From: JAXLQL01 sp046331625
GTDB lineage: Bacteria > Acidobacteriota > Terriglobia > Bryobacterales > Bryobacteraceae
Length of the DNA: 64,000 nt
Reading direction: 5' to 3'
NCBI GenBank assembly: GCA_046331625.1
Contig: JAXLQL010000008.1
Span: 186,001 to 250,000, forward strand
The notes under the pieces are model-generated. The model saw only the letters and a list, made by a program, of their open reading frames with translations, did not search any database and had not been told where the DNA came from. A program made the position numbers and the translations under genes. Shown piece after piece: positions 36,542 to 44,841 of this stretch. Each line of letters begins with the position of its first letter. Within the stretch, counting starts at the first letter, position 1.

Positions 36542-38707
36542 TTGAGCCGTTTTTTCAAATATATCAATATCGTCATCGTTGCCGCGTGCGCGCTATTCCT
36601 GGGGGCCGTGTATCGCTACGTCTGGAGCGTTCTGCCAGCAACGTCCGGCACGGTGCAGTCTCCCGTAAACGCCACGGTGAAGGTGGTTCGAGATGCCGGC
36701 GGAGTGCCCCATCTCCATGCTGCCAATGAAGAGGACCTCTTCTTTGCCCAAGGTTACGTCACGGCGCAAGATCGCTTGTTCCAACTGGAATTCGCGCGCC
36801 GCCAGGCAGCAGGCGAACTAGCCGAGGTGGTGGGCAACGCGGCGATCGAATCCGATCTCGAATCGCGGCGCTTGCGGATGCGGCGGCTCGCCGAGCGGTA
36901 CGCGCGCAGCCTTACCGATTCCGATCGCGCACCGATCGCCTCCTATGCCCAGGGCGTGAATCACTTCATTGCCACGCATCGCGATCGCTTACCTGTCGAG
37001 TTCACGATGCTCGGATTCGATCCGCGCCCGTGGACCATCACCGATTCCGTCCTGGTAGGCCTGCAGATGTTTCGCTCGTTGACCACCACATGGCGCGACG
37101 AGCTACTGAAGCGAAATCTGCTCGCAGGCGGCGACGCAACGAAGGTCGGCGCGCTGTTTCCATCGGCCGCTGAGTCGCCTTCAGGATCGAATTCCTGGGT
37201 AGTGTCGGGAAAGCACACGAAGTCAGGGAAGCCGATCCTCGCGAGCGACCCTCATCTCTCATTCACTCTGCCGTGCATCTGGTATCAGATCCATCTGCAA
37301 GCGCCGTCGATCGACGTGGCCGGCGTTTCGTTGCCTGGATTGCCCGGGGTCTCGATCGGACACAACCAATCGATCGCGTGGGGCATCACGAGTCTCCAGT
37401 TCGACGTTCAGGATCTCTACCGCGAGCCCGCGGCTGCTGTAATTGGGCAAGACCTGGAAGTGGTCCGCGTGAAGGGTGGAGGAAAGGTCGAAGCGCAGAT
37501 TCCCGTCACGCGGCATGGCCCGATATTCACCGCCGAGGGGAATCAATCGTGGACGCTGCGGTGGGCTGCCGCCGAGACTCCGTTCGCCTTCCCATTCGTG
37601 GAACTGAACCACGCTCGTAACTGGGAGCAGTTTAGAAAAGCCTTGTCGCGGCATCCTGGCCCGGGCTTCAACTTCTTGTATGCAGACGTGGAAGGCAACA
37701 TCGGATACCAGGTGGCCGGAAGCCTGCCGAAGCGTGTTGGATGGAGTGGCGACACTCCACAAGACGGCATCGCCGCCAAGGAGTGGGACGGCTTCATTCC
37801 GTTCGACGAACTGCCGTCGAGTTTCAACCCGCCGGATGGCGTCTTGGTCAATGCCAATGAGAACCCGTTTCCGAAAGGTTACCCGTATCCCGTCAACGGC
37901 GCTTTCGCCTCGCATCATCGCGTGCGGCAGATTCGCGATCGCCTTCGAAGCCACGAAGGTTGGCAGCCGGAGGAAATGCTCGCGATTCAAAAGGACGTGT
38001 ACTCGCCGTTCTCGCATTACCTCGCGCAGGGTATCGTTGCCGCTTGCAAGGCCCGCGGCGTCAGCAACCCCGCGCTGACTGACGCGATCGCCCTTCTCGA
38101 CTCGTGGAACGGCCAGATGGAGATCGGGCAAGCCGCGCCGATGATAGCGACACTCGCTTACCAGCACGTGCGCAAGGCCATCGCCGATCGCGCAGCTCCC
38201 GGGAAAGGCTCACTCTACGACTTCAGCTTGGCGGCCGACGCGATCGAGTCGATCCTCCGGGCGCGCCGCTCCGAGTGGTTCGCCGACTTTGACGCGATGC
38301 TGGTCAAAGCGCTCGACGACGCAGTGGCGGAGGGAGTAAAGCTCCAAGGTGGTAACGTCAAGCGCTGGGACTACGGGCTCTACAACACGCTGCTCCTCAA
38401 GCATCCGCTGCTCGGAGATTATTCCTACGTGCGCTGGTTCACCAATATTGGACCACATTCCATGGGCGGATCCACCACCACCGTGAAGCAGACCTCCCGG
38501 CGTAGCGGCCCGTCGATGCGCTTCGTGGCGGACCTCGCCGATTTCGAAAACTCCCGGATGAATCTGACCACGGGTCAATCGGGCCAGATTCTCTCGAACC
38601 ACTACCGCGACCAGTGGGACGACTATTACGCCGGACGCAGCTACCGCATGCAATTCCAGCGCGTGGAAGGCGTGGCTACGCTCGAGCTGGTCCCGTCGAA
38701 ACGTTAG
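36542..38707 (+). CDS. Penicillin acylase family (Ntn-hydrolase) amidase
   Basis: A 721-residue periplasmic amidase precursor. An N-terminal anchor (INIVIVAACALFLGAVY) is followed by the alpha chain (VVRDAGGVPHLHAANEEDLF, FAQGYVTAQDRLFQLEFARR). The autoprocessing junction is Gly215-Ser216-Asn217-Ser218-Trp219 (SNSWVVSGKHTKSGKPILA), where Ser216 becomes the nucleophile of the beta chain. DPHLSFTLPCIWYQIHL, GVSLPGLPGVSIGHNQSIAW and VNANENPF are further family marks, the last containing the catalytic Asn region. Members cleave penicillins, acyl-homoserine lactones or other N-acyl compounds; the substrate here cannot be told. The TTG start is chosen to keep the membrane anchor. The stop overlaps the convergent TonB receptor stop by 4 nt. 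Confidence 0.92.
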   Translation: MSRFFKYINIVIVAACALFLGAVYRYVWSVLPATSGTVQSPVNATVKVVRDAGGVPHLHAANEEDLFFAQGYVTAQDRLFQLEFARRQAAGELAEVVGNAAIESDLESRRLRMRRLAERYARSLTDSDRAPIASYAQGVNHFIATHRDRLPVEFTMLGFDPRPWTITDSVLVGLQMFRSLTTTWRDELLKRNLLAGGDATKVGALFPSAAESPSGSNSWVVSGKHTKSGKPILASDPHLSFTLPCIWYQIHLQAPSIDVAGVSLPGLPGVSIGHNQSIAWGITSLQFDVQDLYREPAAAVIGQDLEVVRVKGGGKVEAQIPVTRHGPIFTAEGNQSWTLRWAAAETPFAFPFVELNHARNWEQFRKALSRHPGPGFNFLYADVEGNIGYQVAGSLPKRVGWSGDTPQDGIAAKEWDGFIPFDELPSSFNPPDGVLVNANENPFPKGYPYPVNGAFASHHRVRQIRDRLRSHEGWQPEEMLAIQKDVYSPFSHYLAQGIVAACKARGVSNPALTDAIALLDSWNGQMEIGQAAPMIATLAYQHVRKAIADRAAPGKGSLYDFSLAADAIESILRARRSEWFADFDAMLVKALDDAVAEGVKLQGGNVKRWDYGLYNTLLLKHPLLGDYSYVRWFTNIGPHSMGGSTTTVKQTSRRSGPSMRFVADLADFENSRMNLTTGQSGQILSNHYRDQWDDYYAGRSYRMQFQRVEGVATLELVPSKR

Positions 38708-41700
38708 AAGGTGAACTTCAAAGCGAGCTGCATTTCGCGCGGCTTCGGGCTAAACGCCGTGGCCGTCACCACGCCGAACGTCGTCGATTGCACATTCGAT
38801 ACCGGGATCTCGAACACCGGGGTATTGGCGAGGTTGAATGCTTCGGCGCGGAACTGGATCGTCTTTCCTTCGCGGATCTTGAAGTCCTTGATCAACGAGA
38901 AGTCGATGTTTTCGACGCCATCGCTCGAGACGTTCGGAATCGTGCGCGACGCGTTGCCATAGGTGAACGGCGCGGGAACCGCATAAGCCGCGGTGTTGAA
39001 CCACTTCGCGAGCGACTTCGAACCCGTGTACGGATTCTGGCCCGCTACGACGTTCGGCCGATTGCCGCCGCCCGCCGAGAGCGCGATCGTGCGGCCACTC
39101 TCGAATGTACCGATCGCGTTCAACTGCCAGCCGCCCAGGATGAAGCGCGCCGGAGCGGGACCGGTCTTGAACCACGGCAAGGCCCACAACGCCGTCAGCA
39201 CCAGCCGCTGCGGCACGTCTTCGATGCCCTTTGAGCGATCGAGGCGCAGGTTGTACCAGTTGATGACGCCGGTGTCGGTGGCGCCACCCGGTCGAACTTG
39301 GCCGCCACTGCCTGCCGCTGCGTCGATCGTCTTGCTGAGGGTGTATGCAGCCAGCACTGAGAATCCCTGCGAAAAGCGCTTCTCGATCTTGAGGGCAAAG
39401 GCATGGTAGACGGAGTCACCCAATGATGACCAGCCGCCGGTGACGCTGTTGTACTGCGGATACGGCCGGAGCAGTTGCTGCCGTGGCACGGTGCTTCCGC
39501 TGAGTGGACCCGACGTGATGATGCCGAAAAACGGATTCGTCACCGATTGATTGAGCGCGTTGCCCAGCGAGAAATACGTGGGATCGAGCTGATTCAAGTT
39601 GCGGCTCTGCGAAGTCAGCACGTGTGTGCCTTTGCTGCCTACGTAGGCGCCCTCCAAGAGCCAGTTCGCCTTGGGCTCGAACTGCAGCGTGAAATTCCAC
39701 TGTTGCATGTAGCCCGGCTTGGGATCGCGCATCTGCGTCTGGATGTCTCCGCCGAACAGAGTGGCAGCGCCGAGGCTGCTGCCGCTAGGCCGGAGCAGTC
39801 CGCCCGGGAACGGATTCGCCACCGTGTCGCGGGGCGTCAAGCCGCCGTCGAGCGAAGTGACCATGGTCGTGATGGCCGCGTAGCCGGGGTATGTCGGGAT
39901 GCCGTTGCCCTTGACCGGGATGTAGACGATGCCGTAGCCGCCGCGGGCCACCAGGCGCTGGCGAAGCTGCCACGCATAGCCGATGCGTGGAGCAAACATG
40001 TCATGCTTCGGGTCTGTGATGTAACGCGTGCCGTTCGCGCTTCGGAAGACCGGAACGCCACGAATCGGGAAGCCGGGTACTTGGAATGGCGCGGTGAGGT
40101 TCGGATCGAAGTTAGCCCATGCGTCGAAGCGCTCGGTCTGCGGCGCTTCGAACTCCCAGCGCACTCCGAGATTCAGCGTGAGCGAGCGCGTGGCCTTCCA
40201 ATCTTCCTGCAGGAACGCCGCATGATAGTGCTGGCCGATCGTGTAATCCGGGTTGAAAACGTTGCTCGCCGAAGCCGGCATGCCCAGCAGGAATGACGCC
40301 GTGCCGAAGCCGGCCGTCGTGCTCCCGGCGTTGGGATTCGGTCCCTGCGTGAAACCGCGGCTGAAATTGAACGTGGTGTTGCCCACCCCACTGAAGTTGA
40401 ACTGCGAGAAGCGCTTGTCGTATCCGAACTTCAGAGTGTGATTCGACAGAATCTTGGTAGCCATGATGCTCGTGTCCCAAGCCAAGCCTGTGCGGATCTG
40501 GTCGGGCGTTCCGGCGCCGAAGCTCGTCAGGTCCGGAACGTTGATCACCGGGAAAGCTCCACGCGGAGTGAAGTGGCCGCGCTGCCGTTGATCGACGAAT
40601 GACTGCGGGAATCCGAGCGCCGTCAGGTCGTAGTTCTTTCCAATGTCCTGGGAAAACGGACCGAAGCCGTTCTCGCCGTCGGTGTTGATCCCGGCGCGCG
40701 CTTCGAGCAGGAACGAGGGCGACAGCGAATGCGTGTACTGCGCCGTGCCGCTATGGCGCGGAATGGAAATGTACCGGCCATCGGTATCGATGACGCTATT
40801 GAAGAAGTTCGGGAATCGCCATGGCTCGAGCACGTCTCGCGTATAGCGAATCGCGAATCGGCTGGCAGCGTTGATCTGATAGTCGGTCTTCACGCCCCAC
40901 GTGTAGCGGTTGATCGGGCTGCCGGCTTCCTGATAGAGATTCTGCGCATGGCTGTTGGCGAGGCCGGGCAAGTTACCCAAAGGCACTTGCCGTAGGATCT
41001 CCTTCGACATCTGCGTGATTCGGTTCGCCGGAATCACATTGCCTGGGAAAGCCTGGCGCGAAGGCGTGCCGGTAGTAATGGTGGTGAGTGGATCGTAAAC
41101 GGTGATCAACTGGCCACCGGTGGTGAGCGTGCCCGAGAAATCGCCTGCCCGCTCCTGCGGGCTCGGCACCGTAATGGTGCGCGTCTGAGCGCGGCGCTCG
41201 CGGTAACCCTCGTAGTTGAAGAAGAAGAACGCGCGGTCTTTCTTGATCGGCCCTCCGAAAGTTCCACCGTACTGATTCACCGCAAGCGGAGCCAGCTTGG
41301 CGCCGGCAATGTTCGAGAAGAAGTTGTTCGCGTTCATGTTGTCGTTACGCAGGAACTCGAACAAGCTGCCATGATATTGGTTGGTTCCGGAGCGGCTGAT
41401 CACGCTGATGACGCCGCCGCCGGTGCGGCCATACTCAGCCGACATCGAGTTGGTGAGCACCTTGAACTCCTGCGTTGCGTCCACCGTCAGATACGTCATC
41501 GCGCCCGCGGCATCGCCGATCTTGTCGTTGGCCACGCCGTCGATCAGGAACGAATTGAGCAGCGGTTGTCCGCCGCTGATGTTCACCGCCGCGGTACGCC
41601 ATGTGGAAAGCACCTGTCCGCCGAAGTAGCCGACGCCGCGCACAGTGGGAATGAGGTTCGCGAGCCCCATCGGATTGCGGCCGTTGAGCGGGAGGTCAAT

Positions 41701-42138
41701 GATCTTCTGCGAGTCCATCACCGTGCCGAGCGAGGAGGTGTTCGGCTCGAGCAAAGGGGTGCCGCCCACGACTTCGATCGTGTCGCTCACTTGGCCGAGC
41801 GAGAGCGTAATGGGCACTGCCAAGGAGCGGTCCGCCTCGACGAGAATGCCGTCGCGCCGGAAGGTGCGAAAGCCGGGGCTAGTCGCTTCTACCACGTAAA
41901 CGCCCGGAGGAACGAGCAGGAACTGGTAGTTCCCCGAGTTGTCGGAAGTGGTCGTGCGCAGGGCGGCCGTTCCGGTGTTGGTCAGTTTGATATTGACGCC
42001 AGTGACGGCCGCGCCGGTGGCATCCAGAACGGATCCCGTGACGGAGCCGCTCGTCACCTGCGCCTGGGCACAGTGTGTAGCGGCGAGAACAAAGAAAGCG
42101 AATCGGAAAAGGCAGATCGGCTTCCGGGCGTGAAGCAT
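38704..42138 (-). CDS. TonB-dependent receptor, Oar-like
   Basis: 1144 residues, the third receptor of this type in the window. It has a signal peptide (PICLFRFAFFVLAATHCAQA) and a CarboxypepD_reg domain (GSVTGSVLDATGAAVTGVNI ... GNYQFLLVPPGVYVVEATSPGF). The plug carries IIDLPLNGRNPMGLANLIP and GTNQYHGSLFEFLRNDNMNA, and a long barrel ends in REMQLALKFTF. The ATG at 42138 is chosen over earlier in-frame starts (42183, 42153) because it begins the signal peptide and follows GAGGTG, while TATAAT lies at 42175-42180. It is divergent from the SenB-family gene and convergent with the acylase. Confidence 0.93.
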   Translation of the reverse strand: MLHARKPICLFRFAFFVLAATHCAQAQVTSGSVTGSVLDATGAAVTGVNIKLTNTGTAALRTTTSDNSGNYQFLLVPPGVYVVEATSPGFRTFRRDGILVEADRSLAVPITLSLGQVSDTIEVVGGTPLLEPNTSSLGTVMDSQKIIDLPLNGRNPMGLANLIPTVRGVGYFGGQVLSTWRTAAVNISGGQPLLNSFLIDGVANDKIGDAAGAMTYLTVDATQEFKVLTNSMSAEYGRTGGGVISVISRSGTNQYHGSLFEFLRNDNMNANNFFSNIAGAKLAPLAVNQYGGTFGGPIKKDRAFFFFNYEGYRERRAQTRTITVPSPQERAGDFSGTLTTGGQLITVYDPLTTITTGTPSRQAFPGNVIPANRITQMSKEILRQVPLGNLPGLANSHAQNLYQEAGSPINRYTWGVKTDYQINAASRFAIRYTRDVLEPWRFPNFFNSVIDTDGRYISIPRHSGTAQYTHSLSPSFLLEARAGINTDGENGFGPFSQDIGKNYDLTALGFPQSFVDQRQRGHFTPRGAFPVINVPDLTSFGAGTPDQIRTGLAWDTSIMATKILSNHTLKFGYDKRFSQFNFSGVGNTTFNFSRGFTQGPNPNAGSTTAGFGTASFLLGMPASASNVFNPDYTIGQHYHAAFLQEDWKATRSLTLNLGVRWEFEAPQTERFDAWANFDPNLTAPFQVPGFPIRGVPVFRSANGTRYITDPKHDMFAPRIGYAWQLRQRLVARGGYGIVYIPVKGNGIPTYPGYAAITTMVTSLDGGLTPRDTVANPFPGGLLRPSGSSLGAATLFGGDIQTQMRDPKPGYMQQWNFTLQFEPKANWLLEGAYVGSKGTHVLTSQSRNLNQLDPTYFSLGNALNQSVTNPFFGIITSGPLSGSTVPRQQLLRPYPQYNSVTGGWSSLGDSVYHAFALKIEKRFSQGFSVLAAYTLSKTIDAAAGSGGQVRPGGATDTGVINWYNLRLDRSKGIEDVPQRLVLTALWALPWFKTGPAPARFILGGWQLNAIGTFESGRTIALSAGGGNRPNVVAGQNPYTGSKSLAKWFNTAAYAVPAPFTYGNASRTIPNVSSDGVENIDFSLIKDFKIREGKTIQFRAEAFNLANTPVFEIPVSNVQSTTFGVVTATAFSPKPREMQLALKFTF

Positions 42139-42174
42139 TCGGGCACCTCGCATTCCTGATACGAAACTCGGGGA

Positions 42175-42180
42175 ATTATA
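42175..42180 (-). promoter_or_regulatory. -10 box TATAAT of the third TonB receptor gene
   Basis: Perfect TATAAT on the minus strand, about 36 nt before the chosen ATG, leaving a short leader with GAGGTG as ribosome-binding site. No strong -35 is seen. Confidence 0.5.
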
Positions 42181-42233
42181 CACGAACTGCGCGCCGCGTG
42201 CTGACCGGTGCGATCATCAATACCGAGGTATCC

Positions 42234-43223
42234 ATGCGGATTCTGATCGTGTCGCCCGCGCCACCCGGCATCCCGACCGGTAACGCGATCACCGCCGGAC
42301 GGTGGAAACGGATCATCGGTTCGCTGGGTCATTCGGTAGCGATCGCATCCGCGTATCGGGCGCAACGGTGCGACATCTTGGTCGCGCTGCACGCGGTGAA
42401 GAGCGCGGAATCGATCGAGCGATTTTCCCAGAGGCAGCCGGAGCGCCCCATCGTCGTCGCTCTCACGGGGACCGACATATATGGAGCCGAATCCATCGAC
42501 CCTGCAATGCTCGACGCTGCGTCAGCACTGGTTGCGCTTCAGGGCGAGGTCGAACTCCCTCGGCGGTTCGCGCACAAATTGTGCGTGATTCCGCAGTCGG
42601 CCGAGCCGTCGGAGCGGAGACCAGCGGAGCGCGACGGCTGTGTCGCCGTCGTGGCAGCGCATCTGCGCGAGGTGAAGGATCCAATGCTGGCGGCGAAAGC
42701 CGCGCGGCTTCTTCCCGCAACATCGCGCCTACGAGTGGAACACTACGGACGTGCGCTCGACCCCGCGTACGCCGCCGAAGCAAAGCGCGAACAGCGATCG
42801 AACCCGCGCTACCGCTGGCACGGAGAACTGCCGCACGCCGAGGTGAGGAAGCGGATCGCGGCCGCCCGAGTGCTCGTGGTTTCGTCGAAGTCCGAAGGCG
42901 GAGCGAATGTGATCGCCGAAGCGGTGGTGGATGGTGTGCCGGTTCTCGCGACCAGAATTCCGGGCAACATCGGAATGTTGGGAAGGCGATATCCAGGACT
43001 TTTCCCACCCGGTGGTGCCCACGCACTGGCGGCGCTGCTCGATCGAGTCGAGTCAGACCCGCGCTTCTTGGCTCGTCTGCGAAGCAGCGTCGCCCGTCTC
43101 GCTCCCCGCTTTCATCCCCACCGTGAGATGCAAGCATGGCAGGATCTGCTTGGCCGGATGGCTGCCGCGGACGGCATCCCAAAGCCTCGCCCCGTTCGCC
43201 AGCGACCTCGCGGCGCGGTTTGA
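42234..43223 (+). CDS. SenB/TIGR04348-family glycosyltransferase (selenosugar-synthase-like)
   Basis: A 329-residue GT-B type glycosyltransferase. The overall pattern matches the TIGR04348 family, whose characterised member SenB makes a selenosugar in selenoneine biosynthesis: MRILIVSPAPPGIPTGNAIT, RCDILVALHAVKSAESI, PIVVALTGTDIYG, ALVALQGEVELP, VAVVAAHLREVKDPMLAAKA, NPRYRWHGELPHAEVRKRI, VVSSKSEGGANVIAEAVVDG, VPVLATRIPGNIGMLG and YPGLFPPGGAHALAALL. The start at 42234 follows GAGGTATCC; an earlier in-frame ATG at 42198 adds no family sequence. Neither senA (EgtB-like) nor senC (selenophosphate-synthase-like) is in the window, so the substrate is uncertain. Confidence 0.82.
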   Translation: MRILIVSPAPPGIPTGNAITAGRWKRIIGSLGHSVAIASAYRAQRCDILVALHAVKSAESIERFSQRQPERPIVVALTGTDIYGAESIDPAMLDAASALVALQGEVELPRRFAHKLCVIPQSAEPSERRPAERDGCVAVVAAHLREVKDPMLAAKAARLLPATSRLRVEHYGRALDPAYAAEAKREQRSNPRYRWHGELPHAEVRKRIAAARVLVVSSKSEGGANVIAEAVVDGVPVLATRIPGNIGMLGRRYPGLFPPGGAHALAALLDRVESDPRFLARLRSSVARLAPRFHPHREMQAWQDLLGRMAAADGIPKPRPVRQRPRGAV

Positions 43224-43582
43224 AGAACGAACCGTCGCCCGGTCACATGGCAAGTCACATTCGCTGCGAGACCTTTCAAACATTTCCAGGGGTTATGTTT
43301 TGGCAAGGTGGATCCTCGCTCGATTCCCGCCAAGCGAAGCGGAGGATCATGTGGAGCATGGTCCGGTCCCTGCGCAGCCGTAGGCGCGAATCGCAGACCC
43401 CGCTGTCATCCGAGCCGAAAGGGCCACACAGGCATAACAGCGGAAAGTCGAAACAGCGGCATAGTACGGGCGAAGCAGGTCATGCGGTTAGCAGCGCAAG
43501 CGCGGATGGGTACGGCGGCCCGGGTAACTGGAATCCCTACCGCGGCCGCGAGACTCTTCGCTCCGCGACCTCGGGCCCGCTC
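43224..43582. other. Intergenic stretch, nothing recognised
   Basis: 359 nt between the stops of the SenB-family gene and the GT2 gene. No recognisable coding motif, RNA or repeat is seen; the open frames are low-complexity and lack good starts. Confidence 0.4.
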
Positions 43583-44368
43583 CTACTTCAACCCCGCGCG
43601 AAACCGGTGCAACGCAATCTTCTCCCGCGCCTGCCGCCACGAATCCCGCGGCATCACCAGCACCGACTTCACCAGATCCACGAAGGAATGCGGCGTCCGC
43701 AGCCCCGCGATCTCGAACCCCGCCCGCTCCTCCTTCCGGATCTTGTTCAAATACGCGTCCCCCACGAACCGCTTCGTGTACGCGTACGCCGCCGGGACTA
43801 CAGGCATGATCCATTTCCCCGTCGCGAGCACCCGCATCGCCCACTCTTTGTCTTCCGCCGCCAGCAGCTTCTCGTCCACCTTGTGTTCCAGCCACACACT
43901 CCGCCGAATCACTGACCCCGAAGCCACCGGACCCCGCGCGAACACATCCTTCACCGCGCTCGACTGATCGAGCGGCGCAATCTGCCCCAGCTTCAGTAAC
44001 TCGGCCGTGTTCGCCGCAATCGGAATCCGCACCGCCGCCACCCGCGGATCCGCGAACGGCTCCGTCACCTCTTCCAGGAAATACCGCCCCAACGGCACCG
44101 TGTGCGAGCTCAGCATCAACACCAACTCGCCCCGCGCATGCTCGAACCCGAGATTCGTCGCCCGCCCATAGGTGAACTGCCCCTCGGGCAAATGCACCAA
44201 GCGCGCTCCCATGTCCTCGATGATCTTGCGGCTGTCGTCAGTGGATGCGTTGTCCACCACCACCACTTCGAGCGGCTGCGTCCGCCAGATCTTCATGCGT
44301 TCCAGCAGACGGCGCAGGTGCTCGCCTTCATTGCGGTTGCGAATCACCACCGAGACCGAAAACGCCAT
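43583..44368 (-). CDS. Family 2 glycosyltransferase
   Basis: 261 residues of GT-A fold. The N-terminus has the classical FSVSVVIRNRNEGEHLRRLL and PLEVVVVDNASTDDSRKII nucleotide-binding pattern. FTYGRATNLGFEHARGELVL corresponds to the region before the metal-binding segment, here MLSSHTVPLG rather than a canonical DxD, and AAEDKEWAMRVLATGKWI carries the usual ED acidic pair. The long frame extends upstream to 44479, but the ATG at 44368 gives the natural N-terminus and is preceded 6 nt away by TACAAT with no ribosome-binding site. The acceptor is unknown. Confidence 0.88.
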   Translation of the reverse strand: MAFSVSVVIRNRNEGEHLRRLLERMKIWRTQPLEVVVVDNASTDDSRKIIEDMGARLVHLPEGQFTYGRATNLGFEHARGELVLMLSSHTVPLGRYFLEEVTEPFADPRVAAVRIPIAANTAELLKLGQIAPLDQSSAVKDVFARGPVASGSVIRRSVWLEHKVDEKLLAAEDKEWAMRVLATGKWIMPVVPAAYAYTKRFVGDAYLNKIRKEERAGFEIAGLRTPHSFVDLVKSVLVMPRDSWRQAREKIALHRFRAGLK

Positions 44369-44374
44369 ACCGGT

Positions 44375-44380
44375 ATTGTA
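44375..44380 (-). promoter_or_regulatory. -10 hexamer TACAAT 6 nt before the GT2 start
   Basis: TACAAT (minus strand), then ACCGGT, then ATG at 44368. No Shine-Dalgarno is possible in this gap, pointing to a leaderless transcript. Confidence 0.45.
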
Positions 44381-44470
44381 CGGGCCAAGTACCGCTCGCG
44401 CATTCGCACTCGGGTCATGACTTCGTGCGGGCAGTTCCAGGACCATCGTTCCAACACCACTACAAAACCC

Positions 44471-44499
44471 TTGACACACACCGCGCCCCGATCTACCCT
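44471..44499 (+). promoter_or_regulatory. Promoter of the padR-ADOP operon
   Basis: TTGACA (44471-44476) and TACCCT (44494-44499) are spaced by 17 nt, 18 nt upstream of the padR ATG, with AGGGGAA as ribosome-binding site between. Confidence 0.65.
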
Positions 44500-44517
44500 A
44501 GACATCAAGGGGAAGCC

Positions 44518-44841
44518 ATGCCAAACACACTGCTCCACGGTACTCTCGACCTCCTCATCCTCAAAACACTCGAGCGCGGACCCAACCACGGCTTCGGCAT
44601 CACCCTCCACATCCAGACCGTCTCCGAAGGCCTGCTCGAAGTCGAGGAAGGCTCGCTCTACCCCGCCCTCCATCGCCTCGAACGCGACCGCCTCGTCGCC
44701 GCCGAATGGCAGACCACCTCGAACTCACGCCGCGCTCGCGTCTACAAACTCACCGCCGCCGGCCGCAAGCGTCTCCACCAAGCCCGCGACAACTGGACCA
44801 CCATCGCCAAAGGCGTCGACAAACTCCTGAGGTTCGCATGA
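44518..44841 (+). CDS. PadR-family transcriptional regulator (acidobacterial type)
   Basis: A 107-residue winged-helix regulator. LLHGTLDLLILKTLERGPNH, GFGITLHIQTVSEGLLEVEE, GSLYPALHRLERDRLVAAEW and SRRARVYKLTAAGRKRLHQA follow the PadR pattern closely. The ATG follows AGGGGAAGCC. Its stop overlaps the ATG of the permease gene (ATGA, 44838-44841). This pairing of a small PadR protein with an ADOP permease is the standard acidobacterial arrangement, so the regulator very probably controls this operon. The effector is unknown. Confidence 0.93.
   Translation: MPNTLLHGTLDLLILKTLERGPNHGFGITLHIQTVSEGLLEVEEGSLYPALHRLERDRLVAAEWQTTSNSRRARVYKLTAAGRKRLHQARDNWTTIAKGVDKLLRFA

Noticed and set aside
42198..43582. 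Complete selenoneine gene cluster
   Set aside because: Only a SenB-family gene is present. Neighbours are a TonB receptor and a GT2 enzyme, with no SenA or SenC homologue visible.
43224..43582. Possible small gene after the SenB-family gene
   Set aside because: The frames have no convincing start, ribosome-binding site or conserved pattern.
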